Translations under genes and position numbers: made by a program
Origin: Halostagnicola sp. A-GB9-2
GTDB taxonomy: Archaea > Halobacteriota > Halobacteria > Halobacteriales > Natrialbaceae
Assembly: GCF_030068615.1 (NCBI RefSeq)
Contig: NZ_JASJOC010000001.1
Location: 998,925 to 1,062,924 of the forward strand
Length of the DNA stretch: 64,000 nucleotides
Reading direction: 5' to 3'
Shown: positions 25,558-33,365 of the stretch, one piece after another
How the letters are laid out: each line of letters starts with the position of its first letter
Numbering within the stretch: the first letter of the stretch is position 1
Notes under the pieces: generated by a model
Databases searched by the model: none
What the model saw: the letters and a program-made list of their open reading frames with translations, nothing else
Told to the model about the DNA's origin: nothing

Positions 25558-27498
25558 ATGTCGAAGAACGCCTCACCGCCTTCCGTGCGATCTCTTTGCC
25601 CCCAGTGGGTCGCAGGCGCGTTCGGGTTGTCCGAAATCTTCTCTCGCTCGGCAGACGATTCGAGTGTCTGCTGTTGTGACGTTGAGTTCGACGAACGGAC
25701 GTTACTCGTCGATGCGAACAACTGTTCGGGTGAACTCGCCAAATCGAGCGCCTGCAGACGAACCGTTATCGAAGCGCTCGAGGACCGCGAGGCGACGTCC
25801 ATCCTCGTTCGCTCGAACGGACTCGAGTATCGGTATCCCGATCGTGGCGTCGCAGTGCTCGCCGCAGCGGGCCGGTTCATCGAACTTGTGGGTGAACGTG
25901 ACGAGCGATTGGCCGATACAGCGACCGAAGATCCGCTCGACGTAGCCGTCGAACTCGAAGGACGCATCGGCGAAATTGCCGACATCGGCGTCGAATCGGG
26001 CCTACTCGAGAGTTCGATGGGGATCGAAAACTACGACGATATTCTGACGCCGCTGGGCGGGCCGTCGATCGCACACTACTTCGTCGATCCGTCGGTAAGC
26101 GACTCCGCACAACTTCGGGACATCCGAACGCTCGAGACAGGTACTACGGCACGGATCTATTCGAGGGACGACAGCGTCCCGCTGTACGAACTCGAAGTCG
26201 TCGACCTTTCGTTAGGCGAGCAGACGAGGATCCTTCTGGAGGGGTACGAAGCGATCGCGGACGGTAACGTCGATGGCGACCGCGCTCCGTCGCGGGCTAT
26301 CGAATCGGTGAGCGACGAACCGGTCGATCCGCTGTTAACCAGCGTTCTCAGAAAACACACGAGCGGTTACGGGATTCTCGAGGATCTGTTTGCGGATCCG
26401 CGAATCACCGATGTCTACGCCACGTCGCCGGTTTCGCAGAATCCAATTCGGGTCGTCGTCGACGGTGAATCGATGGCGACGAACATCTATCTGACCTCCG
26501 GCGGGTCGAAAGCGCTCGCGTCCCGCGTTCGCCGAACCAGCGGGCGTCCGTTTTCTCGCGCGGCGCCGACGGTCGATGCGACGGCTGATCTCGAGAACGG
26601 AACGGGCGTCCGCATCGCGGGCGTCACCGACCCGGTTGCGGACGGGATCGCGTTTGCCTTCCGGGAACAGGCCGACGAGACGTTCACGCTGCCGGCGCTC
26701 GTCGAAAACGGAACGATATCCGCATCGGTGGCGGCGTTTCTCTCGGTCGCGATCGAACGCAACGCGGCAACGCTTATCGCGGGAACTCGTGGGGCCGGAA
26801 AGACGACGCTCCTCGGAACGTTGCTCTACGAACTGACGCCGGATACGAGAACAGTTGTCATCGAGGATACACCCGAACTGCCCGTCGATCCGCTCCAGTC
26901 CGTCGGTCGCGACGTACAAGCGCTTCGAACGGGTCTGGGGGACGGGCCCGAAATATCGCCCGCTGAGGCGCTTCGAACCGCGCTTCGACTCGGCGACGGT
27001 GCACTCGTCGTCGGCGAAATCCGAGGCGAAGAAGCTCGCGTCCTGTACGAGGCGATGCGCGTCGGCGCGAACGCCAACGCGGTCCTCGGGACGATTCACG
27101 GAGACGGTGCCGCTGACGTCTACGAACGCGTCGTTTCCGACCTGAAGGTCGAACCATCCTCATTCGGTGCAACCGACCTCGTCGTAACTGTACAGAGCTA
27201 TCGGACCGGTGAGGGGAAAAAGCGGCGTCTCGCCAGGATCGAGGAGGTGATCGGAAGCGGCGACGACATCCGATTCGAACCGCTGTACGCGCTCGAGGGA
27301 GAGCAGGCGACCTCGACCGGTCGGATCGGCCGCGGAGAGAGCCGACTCGTCGATCGACTAGCCGGCCCAACAGCAGCGTATGCAGACGTTCGAGCAGCGA
27401 TCGAATCGCGAACGAATCTTATTTCGTCGCTGGCCAAAGACGGGCGAACGGATCCCCAGGAGGTGGCTGCGGCCTACGCGAGCCGTCATATCGCGTAG
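25558..27498 (+). CDS. Type IV pilus / type II secretion ATPase, TadA/VirB11-like
   Basis: This 646-residue hexameric ATPase powers assembly of pilus or secretion filaments at the inner face of the membrane. Walker A AGTRGAGKTT lies near residues 407-416, an Asp/Glu-rich box (VVIEDTPELPV) near 438, Walker B LVVGEIRGEE near 483 and the His box GTIHGDG near 510. The N-terminal 250 residues are divergent, with a Cys pair in DSSVCCCDVEF and helical linkers; haloarchaeal members of this group carry such domains. The downstream TadC gene begins five bases after the stop. An alternative start is the GTG at 25504. The N-domain probably binds locus-specific partners. Confidence 0.9.
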   Translation: MSKNASPPSVRSLCPQWVAGAFGLSEIFSRSADDSSVCCCDVEFDERTLLVDANNCSGELAKSSACRRTVIEALEDREATSILVRSNGLEYRYPDRGVAVLAAAGRFIELVGERDERLADTATEDPLDVAVELEGRIGEIADIGVESGLLESSMGIENYDDILTPLGGPSIAHYFVDPSVSDSAQLRDIRTLETGTTARIYSRDDSVPLYELEVVDLSLGEQTRILLEGYEAIADGNVDGDRAPSRAIESVSDEPVDPLLTSVLRKHTSGYGILEDLFADPRITDVYATSPVSQNPIRVVVDGESMATNIYLTSGGSKALASRVRRTSGRPFSRAAPTVDATADLENGTGVRIAGVTDPVADGIAFAFREQADETFTLPALVENGTISASVAAFLSVAIERNAATLIAGTRGAGKTTLLGTLLYELTPDTRTVVIEDTPELPVDPLQSVGRDVQALRTGLGDGPEISPAEALRTALRLGDGALVVGEIRGEEARVLYEAMRVGANANAVLGTIHGDGAADVYERVVSDLKVEPSSFGATDLVVTVQSYRTGEGKKRRLARIEEVIGSGDDIRFEPLYALEGEQATSTGRIGRGESRLVDRLAGPTAAYADVRAAIESRTNLISSLAKDGRTDPQEVAAAYASRHIA

Positions 27499-27502
27499 TT
27501 CA

Positions 27503-29212
27503 ATGATGACTATTGCTACTCTCTTTGAATCAGTCGCGAAAGCGTACCCCTGGGATGTCGAGGCGAGCGACGAGCTCGCCGAGTCGCTCTCGTTTATCGA
27601 CTCATCACTTCGTGCGGAGACGGTCGTCCGGGCGGGATACGGTGCTGGCATCTGCTCGATAGGACTCCTAATTCCGCTGTTCGCTTTTCCGGTTCCGCTC
27701 CCCATTGTGGTGTTTTTCGTACTCGCAACGCCGGTGGTTGCCGTCCACGCCGTCCACTCGACTCCCCGTCTCCTCGCGGCGTTTCGCCGAACCGAAGCCC
27801 TGGGCGACACGCCGAGTCTGATCGGACGTGCGGTTCTCCGAATGCAAGTCCAACCGGCTCTCGAGAGTGCAGTTCGGTTCGCCGCCTCGACGGGTCGTGG
27901 TCCACTGTCGGAGAACCTGTCGGCACACATCGATCGGTCGATGGGAACGCCACGAACGGGGCTCCTGTCGTTCGCCGACGAGTGGGCCGAGTGGTTTCCG
28001 GCCCTTCGACGGTCGGCTCACCTGCTCGCGACTGCACAGGAAGCACCCGAAGCCGAACGGACCAGAACGCTCGATCGGGCGCTGTCAGCGATTCTCAACG
28101 GCACTCGCAACCAGATGGCAGATTTTACGGCCTCGATTCGCGGCCCGACGACTGCCCTGTTCGCGTTCGGCGTCATGCTTCCGCTCGCACTCGTCGCACT
28201 TGTCCCGTCGGTCCCGATGGTCGGAATCCCGGTCAACATCTGGATGGTCGTCTTGCTCTACAATATCGTCCTCCCGGCCGCTCTCGTCGCCGCCAGCCTC
28301 TGGTTGCTCGTCCGACGGCCGGTTGCGTTTCCACCGCCACAAATCAATCGCACGCACCCGGATGTCCCCGATCGGTTGTGGACTCGAGCGCTGTGTGGCA
28401 TCGCTATCGGATTGGGTACCTATGTCGGGGCGAGAGCGGTTGGCTACGCCGAACTCGCGCCGGTAGCTGGCCTCGGCCTCGGAACCGGGATTAGTTTACT
28501 CGCAGTCTACGGCCCCGTCTTGCGTGTGCGGAACTACGTTCGAGACGTCGAAGCATACCTGACCGACGCACTCTATCTCGTCGGTCGGCAAGTCGCAGAG
28601 GGAGAATCCGTCGAATCGGCGATCGAACTCGCTGGAAACCGCGTTCCCGCCGAGACCGGCGAGGTCTTCGCACGGGCGGCCGGGCTCCAGCGACGACTAC
28701 ACCTCAGCGTCGAGGAAGCCTTTCTCGGCGAGTACGGCGCGCTCGAGTCGATTCCAAGCCCTCGAGCACACGGTACTGCAGCCCTGCTCGCCATCGCCAG
28801 TGACGAAGGACGACCCGCCGGGCGCGCGATCGTTTCGATGGCCGACCACCTCGAGGAACTCGAAGAACTCGAGGGCGAAACTAAACGCAACCTCGAGGAG
28901 GTAACGGGAACCCTCGATAGCACGGCCGCGTATTTCGGGCCCCTCGTCGCCGGGGCAACTGTTGGTCTGGCGAACATGATGGCCGAGATGGATCTCTCGT
29001 CGCTCGACGGTGCAACTGCATTTCCGACCGAGCAGTTGGCACTGTCGGTCGGCGTGTTCGTGCTCACGCTGTGTTTCATCTTGATCCCGCTTTCGCTGGC
29101 GCTCCGACACGGACTCGATCGCGCGCTCATCAGCTATCACGTCGGCCGAGCGCTCACAGCAGCGACGGTTGTCTACGTCTTCGCAGTCGTCGCGATCGAC
29201 ATCGTGTTTTGA
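27503..29212 (+). CDS. Type II secretion F-domain membrane protein, TadC/PilC-like
   Basis: This 569-residue polytopic protein is the membrane platform on which the ATPase works. It contains two F-type cytoplasmic helical domains, one around residues 110-200 (including PALRRSAHLLATAQEAPEAE) and a second around 360-480 (with QVAEGESVESAIELAG and ELEELEGETKRNLEEVTGTL), separated by membrane helices and ending in two more near 500-565. Double-length T2SF proteins are usual in archaea. Two ATG codons in tandem (27503, 27506) follow the ATPase stop by four bases, so the genes are coupled. Confidence 0.9.
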   Translation: MMTIATLFESVAKAYPWDVEASDELAESLSFIDSSLRAETVVRAGYGAGICSIGLLIPLFAFPVPLPIVVFFVLATPVVAVHAVHSTPRLLAAFRRTEALGDTPSLIGRAVLRMQVQPALESAVRFAASTGRGPLSENLSAHIDRSMGTPRTGLLSFADEWAEWFPALRRSAHLLATAQEAPEAERTRTLDRALSAILNGTRNQMADFTASIRGPTTALFAFGVMLPLALVALVPSVPMVGIPVNIWMVVLLYNIVLPAALVAASLWLLVRRPVAFPPPQINRTHPDVPDRLWTRALCGIAIGLGTYVGARAVGYAELAPVAGLGLGTGISLLAVYGPVLRVRNYVRDVEAYLTDALYLVGRQVAEGESVESAIELAGNRVPAETGEVFARAAGLQRRLHLSVEEAFLGEYGALESIPSPRAHGTAALLAIASDEGRPAGRAIVSMADHLEELEELEGETKRNLEEVTGTLDSTAAYFGPLVAGATVGLANMMAEMDLSSLDGATAFPTEQLALSVGVFVLTLCFILIPLSLALRHGLDRALISYHVGRALTAATVVYVFAVVAIDIVF

Positions 29213-29308
29213 CCCGTTCGTCTTCCTCGAGAGCGAGCAACCAAATCTCGACAGCGAGTTTTGACTCCCCCTCACGTGCCGTATCGCTGGAAACTGGCCG
29301 GCTATGAG

Positions 29309-29316
29309 TTTAAATA
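29309..29316 (+). promoter_or_regulatory. TATA box for the DUF7283-type gene
   Basis: TTTAAATA is centred 27 bases before the ATG at 29339, indicating a leaderless transcript and fixing that start against the longer open frame upstream. Confidence 0.65.
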
Positions 29317-29338
29317 CGAACAGGCGGCCACAGCCAGC

Positions 29339-30241
29339 ATGGATCTGGAGGCACCCGCAGACGCGTGGTACGTCTGGTTCGCAGTCAGCATCGTCACTAT
29401 CGCGATGGTCGGCATCGCCCTCGGCCTTCCAACTGGACCGCCCCCAGACGCCAACGAAGCCGCGAATACCATCGAGCGAACGACCGGGGGTGCCTACGAA
29501 ACGAGTTCGGCCTACGAACACGACGCCGATGAGATGAAAATCGACGGACCGACGGTTTCGCTCCGGAACGAGCACGGAACTGCCCACTCGAGTCTCTCAT
29601 ACGGAGCCGTCGTTCCCGTAACGGGGAACGAACGACTCGAGAACATTACGTCCGGAACGTCGTTCGAAACGGAGTACGCCGAGGAAATCTCGGATCCGAG
29701 TATCGGGGCGACCGAGGCGTTCTTCGACGACATCGAGAACGTCCGAGCGGACAATGCGGGGAAGTGGATTTCAGCACCCGGGGAGATGCAGGTTCAGGCA
29801 GTCAGCACAGTCTCTCCGTCGGTCGATGTCTCGGTCGAGCCGGAGGAATGGGGACGTGGAGACACGACTCGAAGCCTGGAATTCTCCTATGAGGCGAACA
29901 CGGAGACGCAAGTGCAAATCGAGACGATGGGCGTCTTCTGGGCAGAAGACGAGCCTCGTACGGAGAAGCAACTCGTGGAGGCCGACGAATCCTCGAGCAC
30001 ATCACAGTATGACATCTACGAGGGAGATAGCGCTCAGAATCAACTTCACTACCCGTTCGATATCGATGTCACGGTCGAGGGCAAGCACGTCTGTCAGGAG
30101 ACGATTACGGAAGCAGACCACGGCGAACAGGTCACGGTCTGCGGCGAGAACGAAGGGAATATCGACGCGACCGAAGGGGTGGACTGGGTCCAGCTCGACG
30201 ACGAGACGGGCAAATACCGAGTGACGCTCGTCGATTCGTGA
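29339..30241 (+). CDS. Membrane-anchored exported protein, DUF7283 type
   Basis: This 300-residue protein begins MDLEAPADAWYVWFAVSIVT, with one membrane helix to about residue 30, then LPTGPPPDANEAANTIERT, the N-terminal pattern I associate with haloarchaeal DUF7283. The large acidic exported region contains a Cys pair in its last third (GKHVCQETITEADHGEQVTV followed by C), a possible disulfide. It follows TadC by 126 bases with its own promoter. It is likely to belong to the same pilus or secretion system; function unknown. Confidence 0.72.
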   Translation: MDLEAPADAWYVWFAVSIVTIAMVGIALGLPTGPPPDANEAANTIERTTGGAYETSSAYEHDADEMKIDGPTVSLRNEHGTAHSSLSYGAVVPVTGNERLENITSGTSFETEYAEEISDPSIGATEAFFDDIENVRADNAGKWISAPGEMQVQAVSTVSPSVDVSVEPEEWGRGDTTRSLEFSYEANTETQVQIETMGVFWAEDEPRTEKQLVEADESSSTSQYDIYEGDSAQNQLHYPFDIDVTVEGKHVCQETITEADHGEQVTVCGENEGNIDATEGVDWVQLDDETGKYRVTLVDS

Positions 30242-30593
30242 TCTAAAAAACCGATTCCTTGGGGCCACGGTTTCACCGAAGTCGACTCCCGGTTATCAAC
30301 TCAATCAGTGAGTTCGTTATCCGCTCGAGTAGGAACCAGTTACCGGCGAATACTACGTTCTGTATCTGTGATGGGAAACGGAGTGTTCCGGCCGTCTGGA
30401 CTGCCTGAGCGCCCATCAGGGGATCTCGATACTGAATACTCCTCGCGTTTTCGTTCGATGAGAGCCGTTCGGTTCGATGAGGGATTAGCAGCTTCATACC
30501 GTATGGTAACACCTGCATATCTACAACGGGGTTTGTCGAGTGACTTGTCATGGTCAATCCCTCACTATCGAGGAATATCCAGAATACCTACCC
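30242..30593. other. Intergenic region, nothing recognised
   Basis: About 350 bases between the DUF7283-type gene and the surface-protein gene. The frames across it are short and unlike haloarchaeal protein. It presumably contains the promoter of the next gene; no clear TATA box at -27 was found. Confidence 0.5.
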
Positions 30594-31556
30594 ATGATCA
30601 GGTTACCGTTCACTACCCCCGATCGAAACACGGTACAGATTGCGACAGTGAGTGTTATCGTGGCTGGCTGCATCGTCGCAGTCGTCGCGTTAGCAGGTGC
30701 TGGCGTGACAGCCACCGAGATGCCTAACTCACAGCAGTACGCGGCGACACCGCCGACAGAAAACGTCTCGGAGGAGGCGTACGAAGAACCGGCACCGGGG
30801 CCGGACGACCAGTACTTCGAGGCGGCTCACCCCGACGGAGACTGGGTGAGTTACGTTAACCCGCGCGATAAGTACCGAAGCCCGTATCTGGGCGACGGGT
30901 CCGGAAAAATCTGTGTTACACTGGTCAACGAAGAGGGCGAGTTCGTCGAAGGCCAGAGCATCCCCGATACGACAGTCGAAGTCCCGACTGGGGACTCCCT
31001 CGAGTGGCATACGTACGCCGATCCGTTCACGGTCGAGTACCCGCTGACCGAGAACTACGAGCGACCGCTCGACGCTGACCAGTTCGGTACATCCCCGGAT
31101 CTCGCACAGGGCGACGGCTACATGGATAGCCACTGTATGGAAATTCACGGTATGCCCGAGGATGGAACGATCGAGTACGGCGAAGCCTCTCTCAGCGGCG
31201 AACACGCTGACGACGTCGAGGTTGTCGGCTACATCCAACAAGCAAACGAGGGCTGGGATACGGACATCGACCCGATAGAAGACGCTGAATCGTACGAAGA
31301 AGCCGGCGGTGGCTGGACGTACTACCCCGACGGTTCGCACGGACAGGTTGTCGTCGTGTTGCAACTCGACGGAGCCGACGGTGGTTCGGACACGAACGGT
31401 AGCTCGGATGCGAACGACGGCTCGGAGAACAGTTCTGACGATAGCAGTGGCGAAAACGGAAGCGATGACGCTGCTGCCGAAACGATTCCTGGGCTCGGGA
31501 TCCTGACCGCACTCGCCGCCCTTATCGCCGTTTCTCTCCTGCGACTCCGGCGATAA
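30594..31556 (+). CDS. Exported surface protein with PGF-CTERM-like tail
   Basis: This 320-residue protein has an N-terminal hydrophobic segment (ATVSVIVAGCIVAVVALAG, about residues 17-35), an acidic extracellular domain, a Ser/Asp/Asn/Gly-rich linker (about 262-295) likely to be glycosylated, and a C-terminus PGLGILTALAALIAVSLLRL ending in RR. That tail has the form of the PGF-CTERM sorting signal that archaeosortase A replaces with a lipid anchor, with Leu for Phe. The start at 30594 (MIRLPFTTPDRN) is preferred over the upstream ATG. It may be a cell-surface partner of the pilin-like locus; the domain has no recognised family. Confidence 0.75.
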   Translation: MIRLPFTTPDRNTVQIATVSVIVAGCIVAVVALAGAGVTATEMPNSQQYAATPPTENVSEEAYEEPAPGPDDQYFEAAHPDGDWVSYVNPRDKYRSPYLGDGSGKICVTLVNEEGEFVEGQSIPDTTVEVPTGDSLEWHTYADPFTVEYPLTENYERPLDADQFGTSPDLAQGDGYMDSHCMEIHGMPEDGTIEYGEASLSGEHADDVEVVGYIQQANEGWDTDIDPIEDAESYEEAGGGWTYYPDGSHGQVVVVLQLDGADGGSDTNGSSDANDGSENSSDDSSGENGSDDAAAETIPGLGILTALAALIAVSLLRLRR

Positions 31557-31662
31557 GTTGTTCGGCCAGTGTTTGCTCGAGTGACGCGAATCCGTTTTCG
31601 AAGGCGGGAACTCGAGAGCCAAGAGTAAGCGTTAACTTCACCCCCTGTCATCGGTGACACGA

Positions 31663-31770
31663 GGGCCCTTAGCTCAGTCTGGTTAGAGCGCTCGGCTCAT
31701 AACAAACGCCGGTGGATCGCCGGGTTTGGGGGATACCGAGTGGTCGATGGTTCGAATCCGTCAGGGCCCA
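31663..31770 (+). tRNA. tRNA-Met (CAU), elongator type, with intron
   Basis: Mature parts form a 75-nt cloverleaf: acceptor GGGCCCT/AGGGCCC, discriminator A, D-arm TAGCTCAGTCTGGTTAGAGC, and anticodon stem CTCGG/CCGAG with loop CTCATAA and anticodon CAT at 31698-31700. A 33-nt intron (31702-31734) interrupts at the canonical position after base 37. Elongator tRNA-Met has an intron in other haloarchaea, which supports this over tRNA-Ile2. No encoded CCA. TTAACT at 31632-31637 may be its TATA box. Confidence 0.92.
31702..31734 (+). other. 33-nt tRNA-Met intron with its own hairpin
   Basis: The intron folds as CAAAC-CCGG paired with CCGG-GTTTG (31703-31707 and 31709-31712 against 31720-31723 and 31724-31728) with one bulged G and loop TGGATCG. 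That leaves short flanks to form the bulge-helix-bulge cut by the tRNA splicing endonuclease. It is shorter than the 75-nt intron known from Haloferax tRNA-Met. Confidence 0.75.
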
Positions 31771-31875
31771 TGGAGCGAGGCAAGCAGACGCGAGCCTCGC
31801 GGAATGGATCGCTGACGATTCGAATCAGGGAGGAGTTTCGCTCCGACCAAGGTTCGAATCCGTCAGGGCCCATGG
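31771..31875 (+). repeat. tRNA-Met downstream element: hairpin, shared module and duplicated tRNA 3' end
   Basis: A hairpin (GCGAGGC 31775-31781, GCCTCGC 31794-31800) follows the tRNA. Next is a module TTCGAATCAGGGAGGAG (about 31819-31835) with a GGAG/CTCC hairpin, nearly identical to the one after tRNA-Phe. Then an exact 25-base copy of the tRNA 3' region: 31851-31875 equals 31749-31773. Offset 102 bases, against 103 at tRNA-Phe. This is the left border of the proposed integrated element. Confidence 0.88.
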
Positions 31876-32091
31876 TTTGAGAGAATTGGCGTAATAGCCA
31901 CTCAGGAAGCCAAATTCGCCACTTATTCTATTACAGAACTTTTCGACCTGACGGGATCATCCAAAATGTGCGGGGTTCTGAGCCAGCCGAATTCGGGACG
32001 GTGACACGTGCATGATTTACTGACTTCGATCCTGAGAAACTGGATCCACTCTCAAGAATCAATGAGACTTCTGAACTGATTTTCCCAGAGA
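31876..32091. other. Intergenic region, nothing recognised
   Basis: This stretch, which with the tRNA element makes a 320-base gene-free interval, shows no gene, repeat or clear promoter. It separates the tRNA-Met element from the first cargo gene. Confidence 0.5.
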
Positions 32092-32448
32092 CTACACCTT
32101 GCTTTGGAGTCGTTCGCGGCGTTCTTCGAACTCTTCATCCGAAATATCGCCACGGGCATAGGCCGTCCTCAGCTCTGCGAGTGCAGTGTCACTTTGTTGA
32201 GGACTGGACTGGCGAATCGAACTGTACAGGAGGTACCCGGTCCCGAGAATTATGAGCAAAGGCACCACCGACATGAGAAGCCACATCCACGTGGCTCCTG
32301 TGCCGTTCCACATACTACCATCCCACATGTGTCCCCACCCCCATACGCCCATCATCGGCATCATCACTACCATCGTGAGGAAGGGCAGAAGCAGGATCGC
32401 AGCAATAACGATCAGGACCGTCCGAACCAGTGAATCATCGGTTGCCAT
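32092..32448 (-). CDS. SHOCT domain membrane protein
   Basis: This 118-residue protein has two hydrophobic segments (about residues 9-34, Met-rich, and 52-75) and ends with a SHOCT motif, ELRTAYARGDISDEEFEERR, the short C-terminal helical hairpin found on many small membrane proteins and thought to mediate oligomerisation. The loop between the helices is Met/Trp/Gly/His-rich (WGWGHMWDGSMWNGTG), which could bind copper or another soft metal. The start is the ATG at 32448 (MATDDSLV). It is the first cargo gene of the element; the Met-rich loop fits the metal theme of the region. Confidence 0.83.
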   Translation of the reverse strand: MATDDSLVRTVLIVIAAILLLPFLTMVVMMPMMGVWGWGHMWDGSMWNGTGATWMWLLMSVVPLLIILGTGYLLYSSIRQSSPQQSDTALAELRTAYARGDISDEEFEERRERLQSKV

Positions 32449-32565
32449 ACTCTGATATACGCTGTCCAAGTATGTTATCTAGTCCCCAAATCCCACGCAG
32501 CAGGAAAGGTAGTGCGATCAGATGTGATTACGAAACAACTCTAAAATATAGTGAGCATCTGTTGC

Positions 32566-32868
32566 TCATTCGCTGACAGTGGATCTCGCGGCAATGGTGT
32601 TGTATATCCACGAAAAGACGTACAGGACGACGAACGTAATGATCGCCGCCTCCACCATACCGGTGATGATCCCGCCGAGCGTGAGCGAGAAGAACATATG
32701 CCATTCCATCATCATTGCGGCCGCTCCTTCGTATAGACCGACATTAGCGAGTATTCCGAGCAATAGCATGACTACTGCCGCCATGATCGCTCCTGCGAAC
32801 GCTAACGCCGGTACGTTGAGATGATCCACGAACGCAGCGTCGGTTTGGGAAGCGGTTGTCGTTGCCAT
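32566..32868 (-). CDS. Small two/three-helix membrane protein, DUF5676-like
   Basis: This 100-residue protein has helices near residues 20-45 and 68-90, with a Met-rich connection (AAAMMMEWHMFFSLTLGGII). The pattern GGIITGMVEAAIITFVVLYV then FSWIYN matches what I recall of DUF5676, small membrane proteins often found near metal and chloride stress genes. No activity is known. It is 117 bases upstream of the SHOCT gene in the same orientation and may share its transcript. Confidence 0.6.
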   Translation of the reverse strand: MATTTASQTDAAFVDHLNVPALAFAGAIMAAVVMLLLGILANVGLYEGAAAMMMEWHMFFSLTLGGIITGMVEAAIITFVVLYVFSWIYNTIAARSTVSE

Positions 32869-33365
32869 GATTCTCTGGGGGGTTCCACCCGGAATCTCCC
32901 CAATCTAAGCTAGGTCGGCAGAGTGCTTTACTGTACTCCAAACCCCCCTCCTATGGGGTCAAATAGCACGACTCTCCCAGTAAACACTCATGTTTTAAAT
33001 CAATAGGCTGGATTTCAGCATGAACGTCCACTATCGTTAGCAGATTCCAACCGGTCCTCGGAGGTAGCGATACGCTCTGGAAAGGCCAGGCGGGTGATTG
33101 AGCACTGCGAAAACCAAGAAAAACAATAATGTAGCGGTATCAGATTCTGTTTCTTCAAATTTCAGGAGTAGATGATCTTTGGCTGCGAATGGAGTTTCTC
33201 ACGCAACCGGACGTGATCAATCACGGATCGTCCTCTGACGAGTTTATATAGTCGCCTTTAGAGATAGAAGCAACGAGTTCGGTTCGCTGTGAGCGCTATG
33301 CTTGCAGTAAGTTCTCGGATTATGAATTCGAACGGTAGTGAGGATGACTTGAATACGTTAATTGA
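32869..33365. other. Intergenic region with an isolated promoter-like site
   Basis: About 500 bases. TTTATATAG at 33242-33250 is a strong TATA-like sequence for the plus strand, but only a 37-codon frame beginning at 33299 (MLAVSSRIMNSNGSEDDLNT) follows, ending in the 3' end of the next, opposing gene. It may be the promoter and start of a gene whose body was lost, or an antisense/small RNA promoter. Nothing else was recognised. Confidence 0.4.

Noticed and set aside
28697..29587. 296-codon minus-strand frame over TadC and its downstream gene
   Set aside because: Shadow of G+C-rich coding on the other strand; no hydrophobic or domain pattern, and it conflicts with the promoter at 29309.
31663..31770. 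tRNA-Ile2 (CAU) instead of tRNA-Met
   Set aside because: The intron at position 37/38 and the overall sequence agree with haloarchaeal elongator tRNA-Met; the anticodon alone cannot discriminate.
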